From Chrysopilus asiliformis (Eukaryota > Arthropoda > Insecta > Diptera > Rhagionidae), in contig OZ035960.1 in assembly GCA_964034945.1 (NCBI GenBank), positions 86,784,348 through 86,848,347 of the forward strand: 64,000 nt of DNA, written 5' to 3'. Positions 35,045 to 46,565 of this stretch are shown in pieces. The notes beneath the pieces were generated by a model. That model searched no databases, was not told the DNA's origin, and saw nothing but the letters and a program-made list of their open reading frames with translations. The translations under genes were made by a program, and so were the position numbers. Position 1 is the stretch's first letter. The number at the start of each line of letters is the position of its first letter.

Positions 35045-36876
35045 ATGTTAAAAAATAATTTCCTTCAAATGTTGCCCACGACTAACTCTTAAATGGTCCA
35101 TTCTGTGGGTCCAATTTTCGACCACTCTTTCAAACATAGCGGTCGGTATTGCGCGAATAGCACGGGTTATGTTTGCCTCCAAAGCTGTAATTGTTCCGGG
35201 TTTATCGACGTAAACAAGAGATTTCACATATCCCCACAGAAAGTAATCCAATGGTGTCAGATCACAAGATCTCGGTGGCCAATTAACAGGACCATTTCTT
35301 GAGATTATGTTTTCATCGAACGTTTCCCTCAATATAGCGATTGTATCGTTAGCTGTATGACATGTAGCGCCATCCTGTTGAAACCACAAGTCAGCTACAC
35401 CAATGTCTTGAATTTTCGGCAACAAAAATTCATTGATCATTGCTCTGTATCGAATTTCATTGACAGTAACACGCACTCCTTCCGCATTTTTAAAGAGATA
35501 CAGTCCGATCATGTCGCCTGCCCATAAACCGGCTTTAATTCTTGAACGAGCTGTATTTTATACGCTTTTAAACCAAGATCATGCTTCAAAATACGCCAAA
35601 ACGTTCCATAAGAGATGCCCAAACCTTGAGATCGGCGACGAATTGATTGATAACGGTCTTCACGAACACTCTCTGCTACTGCAGCAATATTCTCATTACT
35701 ACAGGCTGTACGCACTCTGGTTGATGGATGAATGTCTAATAGTGTAAAATTAGTTCGAAATTTGGTGATGGTTTCACGAATAGTGCGTTCAGTATGACGA
35801 TTATGACGACCAAAATGTGGACGAAGCCCAAGTAACCTTATAGGTCGTAACCACGAAGGACCACGAAGTGCCCTATTTCACGCCCTATAAGGCATCACGA
35901 CTTTGAAGGCCAAAATAGGGCTTTGTTTTACCATGACGAAATATTTTTTTGACATTTCATCTGGCGACATTATTTGTCTTTCTCTATTCTATAGGCCGCA
36001 TGAGGAGAGAAAGATAAGACAAGAATCATAAAGTTTAATGGATATATTTTGTGGAAAAAAACGTTCAAAATAATACGGTGATGTTAAGGTTTTTTGTGGA
36101 TTTTATTGTCACAATTCACATGCGATTTAAAGTTTACGTAGAAAGTGGTTTTGCCAGGAGCTCTATTTACGTGGGCCGTAGCAATTCTCGATTTTAGTGA
36201 TATAATTTGAAAATTATTTATTCAAAGAATTTTCTTTTTTATTCGATTTTAATAAAATTCTTGTAAAAATAAAGTTATGCTGTGTACCCAAACACATAAA
36301 ATTACTTTTTATTCGATGTTTTTCCATATTGTGCTTTAAAAACAGATTTTAAATTTTCAGTAGGAATGTTTTTTTTTTCATTTCGATGAACGTCATGGCG
36401 GCTCGCGCCGTGAATGCTAGAAGCATATTCGAAGTATGCTAGAAACAAGCTCGAAGCAGATATTCATCTGCGCATACTCGAAACATGCTCGAAGCATTCT
36501 CAAATAGGGCATTGGAGTGTTCTCAAAGGCATTATGCCCTATAAGGCATTTCGTGGACGAAAGGTGGAAGGTTGGTCTTATAAGGCAGGACGACTATGAA
36601 GGCGTCTGGAGGACACTACGACCATGAAAGCCAAAACAAGGCATTCGAACATTAAGACTATCAGGGCATATATTTAGGTCACTCGGACCGCTTGACGACC
36701 ACTGCAAAAGCCTTGAAAGGCATCACGCCTTATAAGGCGGATTCGCTGGTCTTGGTGTGGTCGTAACGACCAATTTTAAGACACCACGCCCTAATCCAAG
36801 TCATTATGCCTTATCTGGTTGCTTGGGAGAGCTCTATAACAATTCCTAACTGAGCACACGTAAGTCTATTCATGAT
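35045..36876 (-). pseudogene. Mariner DD41D transposase pseudogene with insertion, deletion and frameshift
   Basis: The start MNRLTCAQLGIVIELS lies at 36876-36829. After the 1-kb insertion it continues LRPHFGRHNRHTERTIRETI, then through 35715-35512 (NENIAAVAESVREDRYQSIR, GISYGTFWRILKHDLGLKAY, QELKPV). There a deletion removes the first catalytic Asp region and changes frame into LWAGDMIGLYLFKN. The rest (35512-35048) is open: WFQQDGATCHTANDTI, SRNGPVNWPPRSCDLTPLDY and FLWGYVKS, with 41 residues between the two catalytic Asp. This is the best-preserved transposase half in the window. Confidence 0.88.
35827..36827. mobile_element. 1001-bp element with CCCAAG ends and CCTTATAAGG-type words, inside a mariner
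   Basis: The ends CCCAAGTAACCTTATAGG and ...TTATCTGGTTGCTTGGG are imperfect inverted repeats. The first 120 and last 350 bases repeat CCCTATAAGGCAT, GGTCGTAACCACGA and CACGACTTTGAAGGC words in both orientations. No transposase and no clear target duplication are seen. A 61-codon frame at 36414 is a by-product. Confidence 0.62.
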
Positions 36877-36985
36877 GAAATGGTACTGAATACTGAACAC
36901 AAACGTCATATAGACAAGGCAGTTGACACATAAGAACTGTCAAACCAACCCTATTGGAAAAAGTACCTGCAATTGGATCACCCTT

Positions 36986-38060
36986 TATAAGAAAGGTATT
37001 AAAATCCTTTCAAAAACCGAAATCATAACGCAGTTTCTCACGTCCCCGGGACATACACCCATTGATTAGTTCGCAACATGTCTGTATGTGTTTGTGCGCG
37101 TGTGCGTTCGGGCGTATGTATGATGCAACGAAATTTGTAAGTTCGACTTTTACTGATTTTTTGCATTCGAAAGCTGTTAGGTCCCGTTTCTGGATTTCGG
37201 ATAAAATGAACCGTTTTCGAGAAAGGTGCAAAACAATTTTCAATTTGTATGGGAGAGGGGGGAGGGAATGGTTCAATTTTTCCCACTTTTGGTAGAGCTT
37301 TAACTTTTGATAAGAGCCTGTTCCAAATTTCAACTTTCTACCTTAATTAGTTCTCGAGTTTTAGAATTTTCAGAAAAAAATACATTATAGCGACACGCGT
37401 TTCTAGGGCCTTTATGTTTTGCTGGTTGATTGTGTGCATATAGTTCTTTCCAAAACATGTTTCAAATTTAGTCGTTCGGCCCTAGGGTCCGCACAGTAGT
37501 ATCCTAAAGTTTTTTTCTGAAAATTTTCAAACGGCTCTAGAACCGTTATTTTTCAACCGATTTTAAAACCGTTAACGCAAATATATGCGTCTACAGAATA
37601 TGTTTTGACCTCGGGTAAAATTCCCCGGTCGGATGAAAAATACCCTTACGCCACTGGAATATCCAAAAATTTCTAAAATTTATTTTTTGCAATCTGGAGG
37701 TTTTAAAGCGCATTTTGGACAATTTTTGTATTTTCAGAACGAACGTATATATTGGTAATATAGATGCGATATACATCACGTAAAAACGACGCGAGTGGTT
37801 GCGACAGGGAGATTGAGGGAGGCGGCGATCCGAAAAGGCAAAAATTAGCTTGACGTGTTTTATGAATAGCCTCTAGGTGGAAATGGGGGAAGCAATCCCG
37901 TTATGTAAATTAGGGTAATTATTGTAAATTTTCAATGAGTTTTTAGTTGAAGCTTTAGTTTTTAAGAATTTTACGTGTTTTTTACATAAGGTATTTTAAG
38001 ACTGATCTGAAATAATTTGGAAATTATTTTTTCAAATTTAATATCAAATTATGTACATTA
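36986..38060. other. Non-coding stretch
   Basis: The 107- and 82-codon frames on the - strand at 37010-37333 lie in opposite-strand overlap with a + frame and resemble nothing. The text (AACCGTTTTCGAGAAAGG, GTATGGGAGAGGGGGGAGG) recalls a decayed DINE-like body. Confidence 0.4.
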
Positions 38061-38062
38061 TA

Positions 38063-38620
38063 TCGGGTCTTTCAATAAGGACATAACAATTTTGCTTTTA
38101 AATAATTAAACAGAATAATTGAGATATCGGGCTGAAATTTATTCCAGGTGTAGTGGACATGTTACATTTAAGTATGAAATTCGATGTCGTTCATATGGCC
38201 ACCGCGAGCAGGTTTGCTGATTGATTCTTTGGAGTCAATTTTCCACCACTCTTCCACACATATCGGCCGGAACGTTGGCAATTTCGCGCTCGATATTGTT
38301 CCTGAGCTCCTCTAACGTTGTTGGCTTGTTGGCATAAACCAACGACTTAACATAACCCCATAAAAAGAAATCCAACGGCGTTAAATCACATGAGCGAGGT
38401 GGCCATTCGACCGGACCATTTCTCGAGATTACACGATTACCAAACTTCTCCTTCAATAGATCAATTGTTTGACCAGCTGTGTGGCATTGCTCGTTCGTGA
38501 ACTTCACCATGATAAAAATGTAAACCTTGATTGACGTTTTAGCATTGCCAGATCATAAAAAAAGTTTCAGGGTGCGTTTTTATTAAAATACAAAATTGTT
38601 ATGTCCTTATTTAAAGATCC
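38063..38620 (-). mobile_element. Deleted mariner (MITE-sized), DD41D-related
   Basis: The ends TCGGGTCTTTCAATAAGGAC... and ...GTCCTTATTTAAAGATCCTT share about 26 of 31 bases as inverted repeats ending in ACATAACAATTTTG, with TA alongside. Only about 560 bp of a roughly 1.3-kb element remains. Confidence 0.82.
38176..38510 (-). pseudogene. Mariner transposase remnant: N-terminus fused to C-terminus
   Basis: The frame begins MVKFTNE, the usual start of this transposase group, and passes directly into QCHTAGQTIDLLKEKFGNRV, so the whole DNA-binding part and the QDGA Asp are deleted. It continues SRNGPVEWPPRSCDLTPLDF and FLWGYVKSLVYANKP to VVEN, then a TGA. The usual C-terminal RGGHMNDIEFHT appears just beyond in another frame. 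Confidence 0.88.
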
Positions 38621-40833
38621 TTTAAGATCTGTATTATAGTTTCGACCATTTCGAAAAAGTTCGATAGAAACGGGTTTCTCAACATTTTTTACACGAAAAT
38701 TTCATATTCAACATAAACTGCTCTGATTAAGAATTTCCGATCTTCTGTAATATTTATATATTTTTTAGTTCTTGTTTTGAGACTTTTTCATTTGAATCTA
38801 TCTGAAATAGACTTAACAGAATGTCGTATTTCTACAGGAATCGAATTTATGACTTCAAACGAACTTTACGCAAATTCTCATTTCAAAGAGCTTCACTTTA
38901 GTTTAGTGGAGTAGGCAAACGCCGTGAGCAAATGACATTTTCTATACGAAAGCTACAATGGACCACTTTGGGAATTCGCATGTGGACGTTGCAGATGGAT
39001 GCCGCAAATATCTGTTTTGGATGTTTTATCGGAAAGAGCCTAGTTTGTTGCTGTTGTTGTTGCTGTTGGTGTTTTTTTTTTGGATGCATCGGGGGGAATC
39101 GAATCCATGGGAATTGGATAATAAAATGCTTACATAACTTTTCTGTTTGAATGAGATCGTGTCGCAATATTTTTCCCTGACTGTGCATTACTCGTGCGTT
39201 CGGAGATGTTTAAGTCAACGACAATGAAATTCGATTTCAAAACCTGGATAGGCACTCGGTTTCGGTTAGATATGTAGTGTAGGTACTTGCCTACGTTTTT
39301 GTCCGCTGTTGCACCGTTGGCATCTTACTATATATGATGGTGGCTATATTCTAAAGTTGTCATCAAGCTCCGCTGTCTTCTTTATTTACGATTGAAAACC
39401 AGCTAAGATCAGCGGAATTTAAAGATTTGCCTTTTCCTTACCTTTTGCTGTTTTGATACTGATAAAGTACGGGGCGCTTTATATTAGCTTTAGCAGAAAA
39501 ATCATTGAATGGAGTCTTACCGCTAAGAAAACGACGACAAGAAAATGGACTTTGATTTTTCTTTATCGTTTTTTATTCATTCTTAGATCTTTCGGCTATA
39601 AATAGGATATCTTGTCGAGTCGTACACATGTTGTGATCAGCTATTAATGTGATCTATAAGGGCTACAGGCCAAATCCCTTTTCTCCATTTCAAATAAAAA
39701 TATCTATCTGGATCTGCTTACACTGCATGACTCGATAATTTTTTTTTCTTTCCTTTAGCGAATGCTTTCAAAATCTGGATTGTGTGTTTATGGGTGAATG
39801 GCGTGCCACAATTTGAGAGAGTTTTTAATCCGGAGATTCTTTTTATCGATGAGGAAACACGTGTCTTATTACTACACTTGATTAGATGCACATGCCCCCA
39901 AGACCGAGATTTTTTTATTGGCACCTATTATATTTTTAGTATTTGTTAACATATTTCCTATTTTGTCTAATTAATGCGTTTAGCAATAAAAACGTTTTTG
40001 CTGCTCGAATCTTTCTGTTTCTTGTTTTTATTTTTATTTAAAATTATTTGAAAAAAGGGCCAAACACTTAATCTCGTAGGTATAGAGTTTTCAAAATTAT
40101 TTCAGGAATGTCATTATGAAAGTAATTTCTGTTTTGAGAAAAATAAGCGATGCATAGAATTTTGTTACATATATTAAGGCAGCGAGCCAAAAAATTGAGC
40201 TTCGTATATTAAAACGTCTTGTCTCGAGACGCCGGTCGTAAATTGAGGTGCGGTTGTACTGGATTTTGTGACCGATCTTCTCAATGAAAATTAGTTTTTT
40301 TGAAACGAAAACCAATGGCCCTTTTCACAAAATGCAACCTATCTATAATGTAAATTTTGACATTTCAACTTTATCCGCAAAATCTTACATTTGAATCCAG
40401 TTTGAGATTCAAAAAATTTCATTTTAAACTTTAAACGACAAAACCAGGAAATTAAAATTCGGTTTATGCGTATATTTAACATCAAACCCTAAATTTTCAT
40501 ACGATAAATCGCACCTTTTTCGTAGTTTTTAAATCACAGTGGTTAATTTAAGTTTCCGTCTTCATTTTTATTCGGCGTAAATTTAAAACGAAACTGGTTG
40601 TAAATTTAAAGTTACGGGTACAGAGCGACTTAATGTTGGAAATAAGGCCATAAATATAAAGGATCAAAGAACTTATTATTCAATATTTTTTATTCAATAG
40701 ACAGTTTTTTTCGGATCGGGGTAAAAGAGGTGTTCAATCGAAATAATTTAAACCTCATAGATAGCTGCCTAAATACGTTAAGCTGATTTTCACTTCTTCG
40801 AAGCCCCTTACGTTTCTATACTATATATGAGAA
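38621..40833. other. Long non-coding stretch
   Basis: No gene is seen. A (TTGCTG)n-like tract at 39047-39070 produces spurious poly-Gln and poly-Cys frames. Confidence 0.45.
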
Positions 40834-41262
40834 TCATATAGAAGTATATTAGATTTAGTATACCGTTTATAACACATATAACCAATCGGAGGACACATAA
40901 ATGAGCTACACCAGGGTGTTGGGATAACAAAAGATTTTGATTTCCGCATGTTCATCCGTCTTTCTGTCCGTCTGTCCCTGAACATCAAAACTTTCGAAAG
41001 GATTGAGCTAAATATTTAGCAGACGGACAGGAAAAATCGACTATTCCTTGCCCTCCTCCCTCATATAAATGGAATACTTTTCTCGAAAACGGTGCATAGT
41101 ATCGAAAATTTTATAATACGAAATGTGTTTAGCATATGATTTTACATAGCCGTTCCATACATTAAAATCCAATCGGATTCATCCTCCTTCCCCCACAAAT
41201 GGATTTAAAAAAAGTGGTTTGACGATTGGCCCCTGGCATTATAACTTTTCTTATGTTTTCAC
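40834..41262 (+). repeat. DINE-like repeat, sibling subfamily
   Basis: It starts A|TCATATAGAAGTATATTAGAT, then TTTAGTATACCGTTTATAAC, GACACATAAATGAGCTACAC and a CCGTCTTTCTGTCCGTCTG segment. It ends near ATTGGCCCCTGGCATTATAAC and TTCTTATGTTTT. Confidence 0.7.
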
Positions 41263-42808
41263 ATATTTTTAGGATATAATACCACCGTCACATTATATTT
41301 TTAAGAACTTTAAAATAATTCAACGAAATATTTAAGTTTTTTTTACAAGGAGGCTGTGTATAAAATACGTCACGCTAATTTAACGTTTTTCTTATATTAG
41401 CGTGACCTTCCCCGTCGGCTTATTTTTTCTTAATTTTTTGTGTGCAGTTCAGTATCGCGCCGGAATAGAAAACCCTTCGGTCTGGATCCGGCCGCGGGTC
41501 GCCATATGCTATCTGTTGTGCATAGGATGGAATGTCGACACCGTTTTTGCAAAATAGTAAGTACTCAAAAAAGGTTTGTTAAATTGTACTCAGGTTAGTT
41601 TAAATGTAAAAGCGGACTCTTCCCCCTCTCTTTCCCGTTTACCTGTTCGAGAAACGCCGCACACCAAAACTAGTATAATATTTTGCTTCGTATAAAGTTG
41701 AAATGTTGTTGCCAAAAAGATTTTTCCACAAAATTTGCAATAAAATTTGAATCCTCATTGGAATTCGCACAAATTTTTATACAGAAAAGAACAGCGAAAT
41801 AAACTGATTCAGAAAGAAAACAAAAATTCGCTTAATTAGCGCCATACTCTAGAATTTTAAGTACATACTTAAATGAAGAGCGCTACTTAGCAGCAATTAT
41901 TTTTGTTTGTAGATTCAAATAAAAGAAGAATGTATCATGAGTATTGTCTACGGACGCACAATACAATTTTTGGAGGAGCCACACAACGCGCGCGCATACT
42001 AAAAATAAACGCCTTTGCATAAATATGCCAGAGTTGCCAGGTGTATTCAGATTCAAAAATCTATAGCACATGAGTTGGTCATTTCATATTTTAAACGCTC
42101 TCTGTTGGAAATAAATTATGCTTTCGTCCATGCTCTGGCATTGAAATTTCTTGTGGAGAAATGATTTGTTTCTAGTCGAGACCCGCTCTTACAACAATAG
42201 TTTTGTAATAGAATACTAGAAGCATCCGTCACGCTCACTTCAGTGTAAACATTATTTGTGGACTACTTTAGTTCAGAAATAAAAACATTCATATACATAA
42301 TCACACACATCAGCTGATATAAATGTAAGAACAATTTATTTAAAGAATAAATTTTCTCCAAAGAGTGTACGCGATACTTGGGCTGACTGGTTTCTCCCAG
42401 TTGTCGTATTTTTCTCTGTTAAGTCAAAAGTGAGCATGACCCATTCAGTGATGTCACCAATTTGCCTTTGGAGGGAAGTAGATTGGGCCAAAAATAGTAG
42501 TAGATTTATACTAATAGTAGCAGATTTAAAAAAAAACCTTTTCTACCTATGCCAATATACCAATTTGTATAACTTAAGCTAAATACCTTTATCATATCAA
42601 CATTCTATCAACAAACAACTTTTCAGGAATTCTGATAGTAAATAAAACTTTTTTAATTAATACTCAAGGCTGTAGTTCAGGCGTTGCTGTAGTTCAAAAA
42701 ATGACAATCGTACAAAATCGTTATGGGTACGCGCTTAACATTTAAAAAAATCTTTTGTATTGGCTGGCTCATATTTAATTTCGTTAGAAGTTTTTTACAT
42801 TTAACATG
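41263..42808. other. Non-coding stretch
   Basis: No gene or bounded element is seen. GC is locally higher at 41400-41530 without a recognisable feature. Confidence 0.4.
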
Positions 42809-43119
42809 TAGGGGAAACATGACCAAAATGACATACTGTTTTCTTTTTCGATAACAACTCTTTTGTTTTAAGAAAAAAAAATATGATAATTCACAAATGA
42901 ATTCTTTGGTTCAATACCAATTCATATTCCATACCATTTAACTTAAGAAAATGCAAATAAAAAAAATATGAGTCAAAATTCGGAGACCTACGAAAGTTCG
43001 CTTTGTTCATAACTAATTACACACATAGTTCACAAAAAAAAAAATTCCTCCTTTAGCGCATCGGCGCAGCAAGTATTCCTCCTTTGGCGTATCCTCGCAG
43101 GAAGCCCAGCGAAAACATG

Positions 43120-43359
43120 TCATACATTGTACCCAAGTGTCACCAGGTTTGAATTAAGGTCGTCGCAATAAATGCAGGGACAGTAATTTTCGTCCTCGTT
43201 GTCAGCAGCAAAGTCTTCATTATCGATGTCGTCCATAAAAAAAGCTTTGGTAACCTTCCTTTTCTTCTTTTTGGATAGATTTTCCGGTGCATATCTGTGT
43301 CGTTTTGTCCATATTATCAGTATGTCATTTTGTCCATATACTATAATTGAGACTTTCAT
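43120..43359 (-). pseudogene. Basic/acidic/Cys fragment, probably a transposase C-terminal relic
   Basis: The 79-codon - frame has a basic cluster LSKKKKRKVTK, an acidic stretch MDDIDNEDFAADNEDENY and a CPCIYC motif. A basic nuclear signal, an acidic linker and a CxxC finger in that order are common at the C-termini of pogo/Tigger-type transposases. The rest of the protein is absent. The assignment is inference from position inside a TA-flanked element and from the matching relic at 17862-18012. Confidence 0.4.
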
Positions 43360-43525
43360 ATAAAAAAAATATTAAAAGCTAACGGTTTTTTTTAAACAAA
43401 CAAGTTTATTTCGAAAACAACATAGCAATGTATGTTCTTGCTAAAACATAAACAATTTAAAAAAAAGAAAAGTTACCGAAAATTGAAAAAATGAGATCAC
43501 TTAAAAAAAAACTTTTTTTGGAGTA

Positions 43526-44009
43526 CAGTAGAACACGCTTAAATGCAACACGCTTAAATGCAAAACTCGTGTAAATGCACGCAAAATTTGTGCCTGGAGG
43601 ATTTTCAAGCATTTTTCATATAAATATACACGGACAAATGAAACACGCTTAATTGCAATACTTGCTTAAATGCAACCACTTTCACATCCGCAAAAGTATA
43701 AATTATATGAAATTTTACACGCTTAAATGCACATGTGCAAAAATTAAATGTGATTACCCAAAAAAAAATTATTATTGTTATTTTAATTTGATAAAATGAA
43801 TTCTTAATTAGATTCTTTGTTTTTGTGTAGCCTCGTTGAATTTAAATGTTTATTACATGAATATTAAAGTTGCATGTTTATCTTTTACTCGCATAATTGC
43901 ACATTAATGTGCATTTATCCGTGCTTCCGTGCTACGTATAACTGCAAAACACGGATAAATGCACATAAAATTCTGCGAAATTCGATGTGCATTTAAGCGT
44001 GTTCTACTG
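43526..44009. mobile_element. 484-bp TA-flanked Tc1-like MITE, nested
   Basis: CAGTAGAACACGCTTAAATG... and ...CATTTAAGCGTGTTCTACTG are the ends, with TA on both sides. ACACGCTTAAATGCA is repeated at least six times inside, in both orientations. Confidence 0.85.
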
Positions 44010-44191
44010 TATAAACTTTAACTCTTTTCACTCTGACGCTACTCAGTAGACTGAGCTATTGTTTTCACAGGTTGTTAAACTTCACTATCATCACATATTA
44101 GGCTAAAATGGAGATCTGATATATTCGCGGATTTCAAGATATTGCAATGTGTCGTTTTACCCGTATATGTCATTTTGGCGATGTTTCCCCT

Positions 44192-46204
44192 ATAATACAA
44201 TTTTTTGGTTGATTAATGTAGTTTACAAAAATTTGTAGCAAATTTCATTTAGTGCGTGCGTAGTGAATTTTCCAGGACCAAAATAGTAGTATATTCTACT
44301 ACAATTGTAGTAGGGTGACATCTATGGGACCATTCGTTCATTTTGAGAATATTTTGAGTTTTTTTCAATCCCGCTTAAATAATGTGTTAAAGAAAAGCCA
44401 GCACCTGGTTTTATGCAGATTCTTGCAATATTTTAGAGAGAAATATTATCGATTTTTGCCACATTTTTTTTTTGGTAGATCAGAATACTGGTTCGAACGA
44501 CTGGCAGTAGTTTAACGTTTTTTTTTACTTAAAAACGACTGAACCGATTGGAATGAAATTTGTTAAAGATAAACGTTGGATATTAAGTTGCAATATAAAG
44601 GGTTAAAGTTGTTGTAAAGAAAGAGGAGGTAGGGGGCGGGCGATAGAGCCCTGAGTCGCACGTGAAATAAACTTCCCAGCCGATTACCAGCCGAGCTTGT
44701 TTGTGGAATACCTCACTTAAAGCGAACAATATGACGCTAATCTTTACTAATAAAAATATTATATTGTCAAAACAAATTCATATCGTATCTGGCAACCCTC
44801 TATTTGTGCGGCTTTTTTCTGATATTTTTGGCGGTTTTCGATAATTTTGGAGAACAGTTTGGTCAGAAAATTTATTATTAATAGGAACAGATGTGGTTCA
44901 CTTAAGTAGTCGTATGTACATCATTTGGAACTTGAAATTATTGGTTGTGAAATGTGTTACATTACGTCCTCATATAATTTCTATTACAGCATTTTCTGAT
45001 TGAGTCAGGGATTTTACGTAGACGTTAGATCGACGTTAGAACGTGAAATTTTATTATTATTAATTATGACACACGCTATGGATTTGATATGATTTTCCCC
45101 ATTGACGGAAATACTTTTCTAAAGTGATTATTTGGTCTGATGTTTGGTATTCCTCTATACTCTAAATACAATCATTCACTATTTTCACCAGGAAAAATTA
45201 TTAATCTTTTACGTAGGAAGATCATCACTTGTGTGTTTTCGCGTTCTTTTTTCAATTTAGTGAAGAGACGATGACTCGTTTAAAATTACTATTTCTCTAC
45301 TGCTTCGTATCGTTGAACTTTATTTAAAAGAAAATTTTTGTAAAATCTTTTGTTTGTTTATTTTCCTGTCTAAACGATAAATATTTTAAATTATGAGGTA
45401 AGAGTGGTTATGGAAAAAAAAAATTCTCGATGATTTTGCGAAGAATTTATTGCATTAAGTATAACATAAATTTAAATTCCTTTTATTTTTTTTTATGTGT
45501 CACTTTGAGGGGTCAGGATGGTACAATGAAAATATTCGTTTTAGAAAATTTGTTGGTTTCAACATAAGAACTGTATCAGTCATTGACATTAATAAATGCT
45601 ATAGCAAGTTTGCGAGTCATAGTGAAATTATTTTATTATAGCTACTAAAATAACTTGAGGAAATGGCATTTGAATTTTTGCATGGCTAGCTATGTATTGC
45701 ATTTGGATATAAATGATGCAGGATTTTTAAATATTGGGCCTAATTAAGTCGACAAAATTTTCATTTTCAATTTGCTTTAAACCGAGTTTTTACGTACCTA
45801 CTAGAAGTGATTTTCAGTAAATTTCCAACGATGAATCGCAGAATACCAGTATGTTGAAAATCACAAAAACGTTGAATCGCAGAATATGTACCAGTATGTT
45901 GAAAATCACAAAAACTAAGTTTTACGCAAAATGAAAATGAAAATTTTGTCGACAGAATTATGCCCACCATTTCTAAATGATTAAAAGACACCTTTTTTGT
46001 CTAAGGCGCCGTTTACACCTTACACTATATTCTACGAATTTTATTCTGTGACACTCAATTCAAAATTCAGAACACAAAATCCCAGAATTTATTCCTGAAA
46101 GATGCCCGAACTCGACTTTTTCATATAAAATTGCCGGAATAAATTCAAATTTTGGCAATTTTTGCAAACTAAATTTATTCAAATTCAAATTGTCATGTTA
46201 ATGA
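44192..46204. other. Non-coding stretch with a Helitron scrap
   Basis: AAAACGACTGAACCGATTGG at 44531 followed by AATGAAATTTG is the phrase seen in the Helitron 163-bp units, so an old fragment is present. Nothing else is recognised. Confidence 0.4.
45832..45915 (+). repeat. Two-copy tandem repeat of 41-44 bp
   Basis: TGAATCGCAGAATA and CCAGTATGTTGAAAATCACA occur twice in direct order. Confidence 0.85.
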
Positions 46205-46565
46205 CATTCTACATGCTTACCGACGCAGTGGGCGCCTGCACTAAGATGATCCTCAGCAAGGTATGACTCCATTTCGATTCGCACAAAAGGCGCGCAATGT
46301 GGTGGTAAGCAGGTAGCTTCGTGATAAAATCGCAATTTGAGTTTTTGCTCGATTCCACATAATTACCATCACAGTGTGCGCCTGCACTAAAGCAGTTCAA
46401 CGTGGCTTGCTCTTTTTTCCTTGACCCCCTTTCTGGTCGCACAGTCATTGGGCATTCCCTTTCATATCCTAGAGCTGGGCTTTGACATAAAACGACCGAT
46501 TTATCTATAGTGACAGGTACTGCATGGCAATAGCACCGCCAAAAGTCTAGAGAAGGGATCGTCAA
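46205..46565. other. GC-richer island of unknown nature
   Basis: This block is visibly richer in GC than its surroundings and contains a 118-codon - frame (MTIPSLDFWRCYCHAVPVTI...) with no recognisable motif. The phrase GCGCCTGCACTAA occurs twice, at about 46230 and 46380. It may be a decayed element or an exon. I cannot decide. Confidence 0.25.

Larger units (their letters stand above)
34938..36985 (-). mobile_element. DD41D-type mariner, split by a 1-kb element
   Basis: The ends AAGGGGGATCCAATAAGAGC and ...AATTGGATCACCCTT are imperfect inverted repeats flanked by TA. The - strand transposase pseudogene begins near 36876. Another element interrupts it at 35827-36827. Without the insert it is about 1047 bp. 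Confidence 0.82.
42811..44190. mobile_element. 1.4-kb TA-flanked element with AAATGACATA words
   Basis: GGGGAAACATGACCAAAATG... and its reverse complement, with a few mismatches over about 27 bases, are the ends, flanked by TA. TGTCGTTTTGTCC / TATGTCATTTTG words recur at 43295-43340 and 44150-44175. A second TA element is nested at 43526-44009. Confidence 0.82.

Noticed and set aside
38932..39188. Poly-Gln / poly-Cys proteins on both strands near 39050
   Set aside because: They come from a short TTGCTG tract. Neither frame has other coding signs or splice context.
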